NCBI GenBank assembly: GCA_005503065.1
Contig: SCOE01000006.1
Location: forward strand, 124,001-188,000
DNA: 64,000 bases
Source of the DNA: Comamonadaceae bacterium ALPHA2B
Lineage (GTDB): Bacteria > Pseudomonadota > Gammaproteobacteria > Burkholderiales > Burkholderiaceae_C
Reading direction: 5' to 3'
The position numbers were made by a program, and so were the translations under genes. Positions within the stretch are counted from its first letter, which is position 1; every line of letters begins with the position of its first letter. This document shows, one piece after another, positions 8,868-17,728 of this stretch. The notes under the pieces were generated by a model that saw only the letters and a list, made by a program, of their open reading frames with translations, did no database searches and was not told the origin of the DNA.

Positions 8868-10061
8868 GTGAGTCGCGCCGTCGCCATCGTCGGCGCGAGC
8901 GCCATTCCCGTCGGCCGTCACCAGACTGCCGACGACGCGGCGCTGCAGACGCTGGAGCACGAGATCATGACCCGCCTGGTGGTCGAGGCCGTGCGCGACG
9001 CCGGCGTCGACAAGCGGGACATCCATAGCCTCGTCTTCACGCTGCCGCGGCCCTACACGCGGCAGAAGTACTTCCACACCTTCCTGATGGGCCAGCTGCG
9101 GCTGGCCTGCCGTGGCAACGTGATGGAGGTGATGGGCAACGGCATGACCGCGGCGCTGGCCTTCGACCAGGCCTGCAACGACATCCTGCTGGGCCGGGCC
9201 GACGTGGCGCTGGCGCTGGGCATCAACATGGAAAGCGCGGTGTCCGCCACCGAGCACATGATGAGCAGCATGCGCACCACCGGCGATGTGGACTTCCACA
9301 CCTCGGCCGGCTTCACGCCCATCGCCTGGTACGCCATGGACGCCATGCGCTACATGCACGAGCATGGTGCGACGCGCGAGCAGATCGCGGCGGTGGCGGT
9401 CAAGAACCGGCACCATGCCTCGCTCAATCCGCTGGCCCAGTTCCGCAAGCCGATCACGCTGGACGAGGTGGTCGCGCAGCGGCCCATCGTCGAGCCGCTG
9501 GGGCTGTACGAGGTGCCGCCGCGCGGTGACGGGGCGGCCTGTCTGGTGCTGGCCAGCGAGGAAGTGGCCAAGTCGCTGGGCCGACCCTACGTGCTCGTGC
9601 GCGGCCGCGGCTTCTGCCACGACGGATCGCACCAGATCAGCGATGTGCCCAACGACATGATCGGCTTCACGGCTGCGCGCCAGGCCGCGCAGGATGCGTA
9701 CCGGCAGGCGGGCATCGGCCCGGAGCAACTCGATCTGGCCGAGCTCTATGCCCCCTGCACGATCGTGGAGGTGCTGGTGAGCGAGGCCATCGGCCTGCTG
9801 CCGCGCGGGCAGGGCGCGCACGCGGCAGCCGAAGGCCAGACGCGGCTCGGCGGGCGCATTCCCATCTCGACTTCAGGCGGCCTCACCTCCCGCGGGCATC
9901 CGGCCTATGTGACCTCGCTCTACAACTATGTCGAACTGGCCGAGCAGCTGCGCGGCCGGGCCGGCGAGCGGCAGGTGAAGAACGCGCGCTTCGGCCTGGC
10001 CACGGGCGAACTGGGCAACTACAACGCCGCCCTCATCCATGTCATGGAGGCCGTGCAATGA
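8868..10061 (+). CDS. Thiolase-like protein, SCP-x/Ltp type, without active-site cysteines (pair 2)
   Basis: This 397-residue thiolase-fold protein has a GTG start. The nucleophilic cysteine region of thiolases reads EVMGNGMTAAL (about residues 87-97) and has no cysteine, and the C-terminal cysteine box reads GLATGELGNYNAAL, also without cysteine. The GGLTSRGHP histidine motif is kept. This pattern fits the side-chain-cleaving aldolase Ltp2, which reuses the thiolase fold for retro-aldol cleavage, better than a real thiolase. The downstream DUF35 gene overlaps its stop by four bases, matching the Ltp2-DUF35 complex. A retro-aldolase releasing a small acyl-CoA or aldehyde is therefore inferred. 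Confidence 0.82.
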   Translation: MSRAVAIVGASAIPVGRHQTADDAALQTLEHEIMTRLVVEAVRDAGVDKRDIHSLVFTLPRPYTRQKYFHTFLMGQLRLACRGNVMEVMGNGMTAALAFDQACNDILLGRADVALALGINMESAVSATEHMMSSMRTTGDVDFHTSAGFTPIAWYAMDAMRYMHEHGATREQIAAVAVKNRHHASLNPLAQFRKPITLDEVVAQRPIVEPLGLYEVPPRGDGAACLVLASEEVAKSLGRPYVLVRGRGFCHDGSHQISDVPNDMIGFTAARQAAQDAYRQAGIGPEQLDLAELYAPCTIVEVLVSEAIGLLPRGQGAHAAAEGQTRLGGRIPISTSGGLTSRGHPAYVTSLYNYVELAEQLRGRAGERQVKNARFGLATGELGNYNAALIHVMEAVQ

Positions 10062-10489
10062 CGCAGCCGCTGCCCCAGCTCTCCGTTGCCGAGGACCGGG
10101 CCTATCCGCCACGGGAATCCGAGTTCACGACCACGTTCTGGCAGGCGCTGCGCGACGGCCGCTGGATGAGCACGCGCTGCAACGCCTGCGCGCGCCAGAC
10201 CTTTCCGCCCAAGCCGGTGTGCCCGCATTGCTGGTCCACCGACGTGGCGTGGGCGCCGCTGGGGCGCACCGGCACGCTCTATTCCTGGACGCGCATCCAC
10301 GCCGCGCCCGCGGTGTTCGCGCCCGAAGCGCCCTATGCCTGCGGCATCGTCGACCTCGACGACGGCCTGCGCCTGGCCTGCCGCCTGGTCGAGGACCCGC
10401 TGCGACCGCTGGCCATCGGCCAGGCCATGGAAATGGTGGTGCTGCAGTACCGGGACGGTCCGCTGTTCGCAGCGCGTCCGGCCGGCTGA
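10058..10489 (+). CDS. DUF35 OB-fold/zinc-ribbon protein, partner of pair 2
   Basis: The 143-residue protein has the CNAC and CPHC zinc-ribbon pairs (about residues 41-57) followed by an OB-fold region beginning GTLYSWTRIH. The ATG lies in an ATGA overlap with the thiolase-like gene. The presumed function is the acyl-CoA-binding and structural partner of that protein. An acyl-CoA dehydrogenase gene follows after a gap of 49 bases. Confidence 0.85.
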   Translation: MTQPLPQLSVAEDRAYPPRESEFTTTFWQALRDGRWMSTRCNACARQTFPPKPVCPHCWSTDVAWAPLGRTGTLYSWTRIHAAPAVFAPEAPYACGIVDLDDGLRLACRLVEDPLRPLAIGQAMEMVVLQYRDGPLFAARPAG

Positions 10490-10538
10490 GCACGGCCGTC
10501 ATCTTCACCACCATCCCGTACACAGGAGAAAGAAAGCC

Positions 10539-11699
10539 ATGAGCTTGTTCAACACCACCGGCCTCACCGACGACCAGCGCATGATGCGCGAGGGCGTGCT
10601 CGACCTGCTGGGCCGCCACTTGCCCTGGGAGAAGATCCGGAAGATGGACGAGGCCCGCGAGTTTCCGCTCGAGGCCTACGAAGCGCTGGCCGACGCCGGC
10701 TACATCGGCTTGTTCTATCCCGAAGAGCTGGGTGGCAGCGGCGGCTCCTACCGCGACATCGCCATCTTCCTGGAGGCCATGGGCTACCACTACACCGGCA
10801 TCGCCCAGGCCATCACCACCTCGGCGGTGTACGCGGGCATGCACATCGCCAAGTTCGGCTCGCCGGAGATGAAGAAGGACCTGGTACCGCGCATCATCGC
10901 GGGCAAGGCCAAGTTGGCCCTGTGCATGTCGGAGCCAGGCACCGGTTCGGACGTGGCCGGCGTCAAGACTTTCGCCGAGCGCAGGGGCGACGACTACATC
11001 CTCAACGGCAACAAGGTGTGGATCACCTGCGGCCATGTGGCGGACTACTTCGTCGTCATCACCCGCACCGACCGCGACGGCGCCAACCGCCACCAGGGCA
11101 TCAGCACGCTGCTGGTCGATGCCAAGACGCCTGGCGTGACGGTGCGGCCGCTGCAGATGCTGGGCCGCCGCACTTCGCACGCCAACGAGGTGTTCTTCGA
11201 GAACGTGCGCGTGCCGGCGCAGAACCTCTTCGGCGGGGAAGGCCGTGCCTGGAAGAACATCATGAGCTGCCTGGGCCTGGAGCGGCTGGGGCTGGCCGCC
11301 ATCTCGGCCGGCCACTGCTTCAAGATCACCGAGTACGCCCGCGACTACGCCAAGGACCGCGTGCAGTTCGGCCAGCCGATCTCGCAGTTCCAGGTGATCC
11401 AGCACAAACTGGCCGACATGCTGATCCTGTCGGAGACGGCGCGCCAGATGGTCTACCGCGCGGCCGACGTGCTGGACTCGGGGACACCCGCGGTGACGGA
11501 GGCCTCGATTGCCAAGATCGTCGCCACCGACAACAACTTCAAGTGCGCCGACATCGGCATGCAGATCATGGGTGGCGCGGGTTATTCGATGGAATACGAC
11601 ATGCAGATGTTCTTCCGCGACTCGCGCGTGGGACCCATCGGCGGCGGCACCAACGAGATCCAGCGCAACATCCTGGCCAAGCAGATGGACCTGGGCTGA
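10539..11699 (+). CDS. Acyl-CoA dehydrogenase, isovaleryl-type catalytic Glu
   Basis: The 386-residue protein has the family segments MSEPGTGSD (130-138), the NGNKVWIT flavin-loop region and a C-terminal GGGTNEIQRNILAKQM. The medium-chain catalytic Glu position near the C-terminus is Gly here, but Glu248 in GLERLGLAA is placed like the catalytic base of isovaleryl-CoA dehydrogenase, which suggests a branched substrate. It oxidises an acyl-CoA to the 2-enoyl-CoA and passes electrons to ETF. The ATG at 10539 has a good AGGAGA ribosome site; the frame is open further upstream but without a comparable start. It ends the CoA-transferase unit and is followed by a terminator. Confidence 0.9.
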   Translation: MSLFNTTGLTDDQRMMREGVLDLLGRHLPWEKIRKMDEAREFPLEAYEALADAGYIGLFYPEELGGSGGSYRDIAIFLEAMGYHYTGIAQAITTSAVYAGMHIAKFGSPEMKKDLVPRIIAGKAKLALCMSEPGTGSDVAGVKTFAERRGDDYILNGNKVWITCGHVADYFVVITRTDRDGANRHQGISTLLVDAKTPGVTVRPLQMLGRRTSHANEVFFENVRVPAQNLFGGEGRAWKNIMSCLGLERLGLAAISAGHCFKITEYARDYAKDRVQFGQPISQFQVIQHKLADMLILSETARQMVYRAADVLDSGTPAVTEASIAKIVATDNNFKCADIGMQIMGGAGYSMEYDMQMFFRDSRVGPIGGGTNEIQRNILAKQMDLG

Positions 11700-11722
11700 G
11701 CGGACCCGACCGACTCTGGCAC

Positions 11723-11748
11723 GAGGGGCGCAAGCCCCCTTTTTTTTA
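11723..11748 (+). terminator. Intrinsic terminator after the acyl-CoA dehydrogenase gene
   Basis: GGGGC (11725-11729), a GCAA loop and GCCCC (11734-11738) form a short GC stem followed by eight T residues. It closes the unit that starts at 7526. Confidence 0.8.
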
Positions 11749-11818
11749 TGGAGTCGACCCGGCTTCGCCTTGGGACTTCCCCTGACTGGGTTGCTCATGT
11801 TGGGAGTGCTAGGATCTC

Positions 11819-11836
11819 ATTGGTTGAACCATAATT
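11819..11836. promoter_or_regulatory. Operator site 4 upstream of the first acyl-CoA ligase
   Basis: ATTGGTTGAACCATAATT is identical over 18 bases to site 5. Its right arm runs into CATAAT, a possible -10 for the ligase gene. No good -35 was found at 16-18 bases. Confidence 0.8.
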
Positions 11837-11939
11837 GTGGTTGCATCATCCGGGGTCGAAGCTGCCGACGCTGCGCAGCCCCCGCCGCCCGATCCTCATC
11901 GCGGCCTGCTTCGACACCGCACTTCCTGCGAGATCCGAC

Positions 11940-13484
11940 ATGACCCATCCCCGACTAGCCGCGAGCCGTCATCCGGACAAGGCGGCCGTCATCATGGCCG
12001 GCACCGGTGCCGTGCTCAGCTATCGTGCGCTGGCCGCGCGTGCCAACCAGGGGGCGCACCTGCTGCGGGCCCTCGGACTTCGGCCGGGCGATCACATCGC
12101 CGTGCTGATGGAGAACAACATTCGCTTCTACGAGGTCTACTGGGCCGCGATGAGTGCGGGGCTGTACTTCACGCCCATCAGCACGCACCTGAGTCCGGCC
12201 GAGGCGGCCTACATCGTCAACGACTGCGGGGCGACGGCTCTGGTGTCCTCGGCCGCCATGCGGGCGGTGGCGCAGCAGCTGCCCGCGCTGTGTCCGGGTG
12301 TGGCGCATTGCCTGGCGGTGGACGCCCCCTTCGGCGGCTTCGCGCTTTGGGAGGAGGCGGCAGGCACGCATCCCGACACGCCTATCCCGGACGAGGTGGG
12401 CGGGCACAACATGCTGTATTCCTCGGGCACCACGGGGCAGCCCAAGGGCATCAAGGTGCCCTTCGCCAACAATCCGATCGAGGCCATGGTGCCGATCATG
12501 GCGACGTTCGCGCGCAGGATGGGCTTCGACGGCGACACGATCTACCTGTCGCCGGCACCGCTCTACCACGCCGCCCCGCTGGGCTTCAGCGCGACGGTGC
12601 AGCGCATGGGCGGCACCGTGGTGGTGATGGAGAAGTTCGATCCCGAGGGCTTTCTTGCCGCCGTGCAGCGCTTTCGCGTGACGCACACGCAGGTGGTGCC
12701 GACCATGTTCGTGCGCATGCTCAAGCTGCCGGCCGAGGTTCGGGCGTCGTACGACGTGTCGTCGCTGCGCTGCGCCCTGCATGCGGCGGCGCCGTGCCCG
12801 GTGGACGTCAAGCAGCAGATGATCGACTGGTGGGGGCCCTGCATCGTCGAGCAGTACAGCGGCTCGGAAGGCTCGGGCTGCACCTTCATCACGTCCGAGG
12901 AATGGCTGTCGCACCGCGGCTCGGTCGGCAGGTCGCTGCTCAACACCATCCGCATCGTGGATGACGATGGCCGGCTGCTGCCCCCGGGTGAGCCCGGCAC
13001 CGTTTACTTCGAAGGCAGCCGCCGCTTCGTCTACCACAACGACCCGGGCAAGACCGAGGGCGTGTTCAACGCGCAGGGATGGTCCACCCTGGGTGATGTG
13101 GGCTACCTGGACGAAGACGGCTACCTTTACCTCACGGACCGCAAGGCCTACATGATCATCTCGGGCGGGGTGAACATCTATCCGCAGGAGGCCGAGGGCG
13201 TGTTGACGATGCACCCCAAGGTGGTGGACGTGGCCGTGTTCGGCGTGCCCAATGCCGACTTCGGCGAGGAGGTGAAGGCCGTGGTGCAGCCGGTGGACAT
13301 GGACCAGGCGGGTCCCGAGCTGGAGGCGGAGCTGCTGGCCTACTGCCGCTCGCGCCTGGCCGCGCTCAAGTGTCCGCGCAGCATCGACTTCGAGGCCCAG
13401 ATGCCGCGCCAGGACAACGGCAAGCTCTACAAGCGTCTCCTGCGAGACCGCTACTGGGCCGGCCGCAGCAGCCGCATCGTCTGA
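11940..13484 (+). CDS. AMP-dependent acyl-CoA ligase (copy 1)
   Basis: From the chosen ATG the protein has 514 residues. It carries the phosphate loop YSSGTTGQPKGIK, the adenine motif region EQYSGSEG, the hinge area LTDRKAYMIISGGVNIYPQE and the C-terminal lysine motif DNGKLYKR, so all parts of the adenylate-forming fold are present. It activates a carboxylic acid with ATP and CoA, and the acid is not known. The frame is open 35 codons further upstream, but those codons overlap the operator-promoter region. It is transcribed from its own operator-bearing promoter; a decayed oxidoreductase fragment follows. Confidence 0.9.
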   Translation: MTHPRLAASRHPDKAAVIMAGTGAVLSYRALAARANQGAHLLRALGLRPGDHIAVLMENNIRFYEVYWAAMSAGLYFTPISTHLSPAEAAYIVNDCGATALVSSAAMRAVAQQLPALCPGVAHCLAVDAPFGGFALWEEAAGTHPDTPIPDEVGGHNMLYSSGTTGQPKGIKVPFANNPIEAMVPIMATFARRMGFDGDTIYLSPAPLYHAAPLGFSATVQRMGGTVVVMEKFDPEGFLAAVQRFRVTHTQVVPTMFVRMLKLPAEVRASYDVSSLRCALHAAAPCPVDVKQQMIDWWGPCIVEQYSGSEGSGCTFITSEEWLSHRGSVGRSLLNTIRIVDDDGRLLPPGEPGTVYFEGSRRFVYHNDPGKTEGVFNAQGWSTLGDVGYLDEDGYLYLTDRKAYMIISGGVNIYPQEAEGVLTMHPKVVDVAVFGVPNADFGEEVKAVVQPVDMDQAGPELEAELLAYCRSRLAALKCPRSIDFEAQMPRQDNGKLYKRLLRDRYWAGRSSRIV

Positions 13485-13511
13485 GGCTGGCATGGGCGCA
13501 TGGACGAGGCG

Positions 13512-13646
13512 ATGACCAACCGCCGCATCGTGGTGAGGGCCAAACCGCAAGACCGCCTCACCCCCGCGCAGTTCTCGGCGGAAGACGTGGCCGTGCCGCG
13601 CCTGGCTGAGGGCGAGTTGGGCGGTTGCAAGTTCTGGCCAGCGTGA
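13512..13646 (+). pseudogene. N-terminal remnant of a medium-chain NADP-dependent oxidoreductase
   Basis: A short frame starting MTNRRIVVRAKPQ, followed by TPAQFSAEDVAVPRLAEGE, closely resembles the first 35 residues of the leukotriene B4 dehydrogenase-like (zinc-free MDR) family, which normally has about 340 residues. The likeness breaks off after GEL and the frame stops nine residues later; nothing recognisable follows. It is read here as the stump of a deleted gene. Identity is from remembered family sequences only, so a chance likeness cannot be excluded. Confidence 0.5.
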
Positions 13647-13747
13647 TCGCGTTTGCCGTCGCACTCGCCGGGCGGCGCGGTGCCTTGCGCAGCCGTCGGA
13701 CCGTGCCCCGCTCCTTGCGCAGCGCAACGCCTTCGGATCCATCGCCA

Positions 13748-13777
13748 TTGCCACCAAAAATTGGTTGAACCATAATT
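13748..13777 (+). promoter_or_regulatory. Promoter with embedded operator site 5
   Basis: TTGCCA (13748-13753) and CATAAT (13771-13776) are spaced by 17 bases and each match sigma70 at five of six. The palindrome ATTGGTTGAACCATAATT (13760-13777) fills the spacer and -10, so a bound protein would block polymerase. It drives the gene set from 13822 rightward. Confidence 0.8.
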
Positions 13778-13821
13778 TTCTACAGGCCGCTCCTCCGAGC
13801 TGGCCCCATCGAGAGGATCGG

Positions 13822-14985
13822 ATGGATCTGGAGTTCACACCGGCGCAGCGCGCCTTCCGTGCCGAGGTACGGGCCTTCATCGACGAGCGGCTGCCGGCGG
13901 ACATCCGCGCGCGCCTGCGCGCCGGCCACCCGCCGCGCAAGCAGGACACCGTGACCTGGCAGCGCATACTGAACGAACGCGGCTGGGCCGCGCCGCACTG
14001 GCCCGCGCGGTATGGTGGGGCCGAGCTGGGGCAGATGGAGCGCCTGATCCTCATGGACGAGCTCTATCGCGCACCGGCACCGCTGCCGCAGGTGTTCAAC
14101 CTCACCATGCTTGGGCCGGTGCTGATGAAGTTCGGTACGCCGGCGCAGTGCGACCATTTCCTGCCGCGGCTCGCCAACCTCGACCTGTGGTTCTGCCAGG
14201 GCTTCTCGGAGCCGGGTGCCGGCTCGGACCTGGCTTCGCTGCGCACCCGGGCCGAACGGCGGGGCGATCACTACGTGGTCAACGGACAGAAGATCTGGAC
14301 CACCACCGCGCACCTCGCCGACTGGGTCTTCGCGCTGGTGCGCACCGATCCCGAGGCCCGCAAGCAGGCCGGCATCTCCTTCCTGCTGATCGACCTGAAG
14401 TCGCCCGGCATCACCATCCGCCCCATCCGCTCGATCGACGGTGGCCATCATCTCAACGAAGTCTTCTTCGACGACGTGCAGGTGCCCGTGGCCAACCTGG
14501 TCGGCGAGGAGAACAGGGGCTGGGAATGCGCCAAGTTCCTCCTCGGCAACGAGCGCACCGGCATCGCGAACGTGGGGCTGTGCCGCGAGCGGCTGGATCT
14601 GGCACGCGAGATCGCGGGCCGTGTGCTGCCGCAGGGCGGCCGGCTGATCGACGATGCCGGACTGCGTGCGGAAATGGCGGTGCTGGACGCGGAGATCCGC
14701 GCGCTCGAGCTGACCAACTACCGCTTCCTGCTCACTCCGTCCGAGCAGCATGCGCTGCCGGCCTTCGCCTCGGTGCTCAAGCTCAAGGGCGTGGCGCTGC
14801 AGCAGGCGGTGAGCGCGCTGCTGGCGCGACTCGCGGGCCCGGCCGGCCTGGAGCGGCGCGACGGCGACGACGAGCTCGTGCACGGCCCGCTGGTGCCGCG
14901 CTACTTCTACTCGCGTGCCGCCAGCATCTATGGCGGCACCAGCGAGGTGCAGAAGGACATTCTGGCCAAGGCCATCCTGGGATGA
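13822..14985 (+). CDS. Acyl-CoA dehydrogenase, catalytic subunit of a pair
   Basis: The 387-residue protein shows FSEPGAGSD (128-136), VNGQKIWTT and the C-terminal IYGGTSEVQKDILAK. Glu244 in LGNERTGIA sits where isovaleryl-type enzymes keep their base. The next gene encodes a second, more divergent dehydrogenase without that residue. Adjacent unequal pairs of this kind form alpha2beta2 enzymes in steroid side-chain degradation (FadE/ChsE type), and the same is inferred here. The ATG at 13822 follows a GAGAGGA ribosome site; the frame is open upstream through the operator, which is not expected to be coding. Confidence 0.9.
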   Translation: MDLEFTPAQRAFRAEVRAFIDERLPADIRARLRAGHPPRKQDTVTWQRILNERGWAAPHWPARYGGAELGQMERLILMDELYRAPAPLPQVFNLTMLGPVLMKFGTPAQCDHFLPRLANLDLWFCQGFSEPGAGSDLASLRTRAERRGDHYVVNGQKIWTTTAHLADWVFALVRTDPEARKQAGISFLLIDLKSPGITIRPIRSIDGGHHLNEVFFDDVQVPVANLVGEENRGWECAKFLLGNERTGIANVGLCRERLDLAREIAGRVLPQGGRLIDDAGLRAEMAVLDAEIRALELTNYRFLLTPSEQHALPAFASVLKLKGVALQQAVSALLARLAGPAGLERRDGDDELVHGPLVPRYFYSRAASIYGGTSEVQKDILAKAILG

Positions 14986-14998
14986 GGCAGGGAATCCG

Positions 14999-16138
14999 AT
15001 GAACTTCGAACTCGACGATGAACAGCGCGCGCTGCAGGACAGCCTGACGCGCCTGATGGCCGAGCGCTACGGCTTCGAGCAGCGTCGCGCCCATGCCGCC
15101 AGCGAGGGCGGGCAGGACCCGCAGACCTGGCAGCACCTGGCCGAGCTGGGCGTCACCGCGCTGTCCGTGCCGTCTGCACACGGCGGCTTCGATGGCGGCG
15201 CCCGCGCAATGCTGCCGGTGATGCAGGCCCTCGGCGGCGCCCTGTGCCTGGAGCCGCTGCTGCCCCAGGTGCTGGCCGCGACAGCGCTGCGTCTGGGCGC
15301 CGACGAGGCGCTGTGCGCCGAGAGGCTGCCAGGCCTGGCCGATGGCAGCGCGCGCATCGCGTGGGCCCACGACGAAAGTGCAGGCCGCCACGCGCCGTGC
15401 TGGGTCGAGACCCGCGCCTCGCGACGCGGCCGGGACTGGGTGCTCGAGGGCGCCAAGGCCCATGTGCTCGGGGCGGGCCTGGCCGGCCACGTCGTGGTCA
15501 GCGCACGCACCGGCGGCGGCCCGGACAGCCCGGCTGGCCGCGCGCTCTTCCTCGTCGATGCCGGCGCGCCGGGTCTCCAGTGGCGGTCCTACCGCCTGGT
15601 GGACGACACGCCCGCCGCCGAGCTGCATCTGTCGGGCGTACGGGCCCGGCCCCTGGCCGATCCGGTCGATGGCGTCGCCAGCGGCCGTGCGATCGATGGC
15701 GCGGTCGCCATGGGCGCGGCCCTGGCCTGCGCCGACATGCTGGGCGCGGCCGAGACGGCCAACCGGCTGGCGGTCGATTACCTCCACACCCGCAAGCAGT
15801 TCGGCAGGCCCATTGGCGAGAACCAGGCGCTGCGCCATCGCGTGGCGGAGATGCGCGTGGACCTCGAGATGGCCCGCAGCATGGCCATGGCCGCCGCGGT
15901 CGCAGTCGACCTGCCCGGTGGCGACGAGGCGGGCCTCGACCTGCATCGCGCCAAGCTGTGCGTCGGCCGTCATGCGCGCGAGGTGGCGCTTGGTGCCATC
16001 CAGTTGCACGGAGGCATCGGCATGACCGAGGAATACGCCGTCGGTCATTGCCTGCGACGCATCCATGTGATGGACCAGCTGTTCGGCGACAGCGGCGCCC
16101 ATGCGGCCCGGCTGGCAGCATTGCTGGCCCCCGCGTGA
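14999..16138 (+). CDS. Acyl-CoA dehydrogenase-like protein, partner subunit
   Basis: This 379-residue protein starts 13 bases after the preceding dehydrogenase. It has the acyl-CoA dehydrogenase fold, with HTRKQFGRPIGENQALRHR and QLHGGIGMTEEYAVGHCLRRI near the C-terminus. The helix that carries the catalytic Glu in its neighbour reads GRAIDGAVAMGAAL, and the usual SEPxxGSD loop is degenerate (AHDESAGRH). It is probably the non-catalytic or FAD-sharing beta subunit of a heteromeric enzyme acting on a bulky substrate. A stand-alone activity is less likely. Confidence 0.85.
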   Translation: MNFELDDEQRALQDSLTRLMAERYGFEQRRAHAASEGGQDPQTWQHLAELGVTALSVPSAHGGFDGGARAMLPVMQALGGALCLEPLLPQVLAATALRLGADEALCAERLPGLADGSARIAWAHDESAGRHAPCWVETRASRRGRDWVLEGAKAHVLGAGLAGHVVVSARTGGGPDSPAGRALFLVDAGAPGLQWRSYRLVDDTPAAELHLSGVRARPLADPVDGVASGRAIDGAVAMGAALACADMLGAAETANRLAVDYLHTRKQFGRPIGENQALRHRVAEMRVDLEMARSMAMAAAVAVDLPGGDEAGLDLHRAKLCVGRHAREVALGAIQLHGGIGMTEEYAVGHCLRRIHVMDQLFGDSGAHAARLAALLAPA

Positions 16139-16198
16139 CGGGCACCGATTCTCCAAGCAGCGTCAGACAACGAGAGACAACGAGCGGACGAGACAGCC

Positions 16199-17728
16199 AT
16201 GAATGAGGCCATGATCTATCTGGACGACCAGGGCCGGCCCCGGTCGCAGGTGCAATTGCAGGCCCGGCGCGCGGCCACCGGCCTGGCCGAACTGGGCGTG
16301 GTCGAGGGGGACTGCGTGGCGCTGCTGCTGCGCAACGACTTCGCCTTCTTCGAGGTGCAGCAGGCGGCGGCCGCCATCGGTGCCTATGCGGTGCCGCTGA
16401 ACTGGCACGGCAAGGCGGAGGAGCTGCTCTACATCCTGGAGGACGCCCACCCCAAGGTGCTGGTGGCCCATGCCGACCTGCTGGCGCCGCTGCGAGGCCG
16501 GCTGCCGGCGGGGCTGAAGGTGCTGGTGGCGCCCACGCCGCCGCAGGTCCTGGCGCGCTACGGCGTCGACGCCGGGCAGGCCCGGCCCGCGCCGGACGAC
16601 GTGCTCTGGCCGCAGTGGTGCGAGCGCTTCGCGCCCTGGGATGCGCCGCCCAGGCCGAGCCGCGCGACCATGATCTACACCTCGGGCACCACCGGGCATC
16701 CCAAGGGCGTGCGGCGCCATCCCTCCACGCCCGAGCAGGCCCAGGCCTACCGGGAGATCATCGAGCGGGTGTACGGCCTCGTGCCCGGCGTGCGCGCGCT
16801 GATCACCGGGCCGCTGTACCACGCCTCGCCCAATGCCTACGGCCGCCAGGCCTTCGGCGCGGCCGAGGTGCTGGTGATGCAGTCCAAGTTCGACGCCGAA
16901 GAGACCCTGGCGCTGATCGCCAGGCACCGCATCACCCATGCGGTGATGGTGCCCACCATGTTCGTGCGCCTGCTCAAGCTGCCGGCCGAGGTGCGCGCGC
17001 GCTACGACGTGAGTTCGCTGCAGTGGGTCACGCACACCGGCGCACCTTGTCCGCGTGAGGTCAAACAGGCCTTGATGGAATGGTGGGGCCCGGTGGTCTA
17101 CGAGACCTACGGCGGCACCGAGGTCGGCACGGCCACGTTGTCCACCCCGCAGGACTGGCTGGCGCATCCCGGCTCGGTCGGCACGCCCACGCCGGGTACG
17201 CGGGTGGCCTTCTACGGGGAGGACGGCCGCCCGGTGCCCGAGGGCGAGATCGGCGAGATCTACATGCGCGTGTCCGCCTACCCCGACTTCACCTACCTCA
17301 ACAACGACGCCAAGCGTCGCGGCGTGGAACGCGACGGCCTGATCAGCGTGGGCGATGTCGGCTACCTCAAGGACGGCCGGCTGTACCTGTGCGATCGCCG
17401 CTCCGACATGGTGATCTTCGGCGGCACGAACGTGTATCCCGCGGAGATCGAGATGGTGCTGGCGCAATGCCCGGGCGTGCGCGACTGCGCCGTCTTCGGC
17501 ATACCGGACGAGGACTTCGGCGAATCACTGGCCGCGGCCGTGGAGCGCGAGCCCGGCGCGCAGCTCTCGGAGGCGGACATCCGCCACTACCTGGAAGCCC
17601 GCCTGGCCCGCTACAAGGTGCCGCGGCGCATCGACTTCCATGCCGCCCTGCCACGCGAGGACAGCGGCAAGATCTTCAAGCGCCGGCTGCGCGATCCCTT
17701 CTGGCAGAACACGGGCCGGCAGATCTGA
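16199..17728 (+). CDS. AMP-dependent acyl-CoA ligase (copy 2)
   Basis: The 509-residue protein has the phosphate loop YTSGTTGHPKGVR, the hinge region CDRRSDMVIFGGTNVYPAE and the C-terminal catalytic lysine segment REDSGKIFKRRLRD. It is only moderately similar to the first ligase but shares TMFVRLLKLPAEVRARYDVSSL with it, so the two are related paralogues of the group that includes bile acid and steroid CoA ligases. It follows the dehydrogenase pair and overlaps the next kinase gene (TGATG). In the lva-like reading of this block it corresponds to the LvaE acyl-CoA synthetase. Confidence 0.9.
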   Translation: MNEAMIYLDDQGRPRSQVQLQARRAATGLAELGVVEGDCVALLLRNDFAFFEVQQAAAAIGAYAVPLNWHGKAEELLYILEDAHPKVLVAHADLLAPLRGRLPAGLKVLVAPTPPQVLARYGVDAGQARPAPDDVLWPQWCERFAPWDAPPRPSRATMIYTSGTTGHPKGVRRHPSTPEQAQAYREIIERVYGLVPGVRALITGPLYHASPNAYGRQAFGAAEVLVMQSKFDAEETLALIARHRITHAVMVPTMFVRLLKLPAEVRARYDVSSLQWVTHTGAPCPREVKQALMEWWGPVVYETYGGTEVGTATLSTPQDWLAHPGSVGTPTPGTRVAFYGEDGRPVPEGEIGEIYMRVSAYPDFTYLNNDAKRRGVERDGLISVGDVGYLKDGRLYLCDRRSDMVIFGGTNVYPAEIEMVLAQCPGVRDCAVFGIPDEDFGESLAAAVEREPGAQLSEADIRHYLEARLARYKVPRRIDFHAALPREDSGKIFKRRLRDPFWQNTGRQI

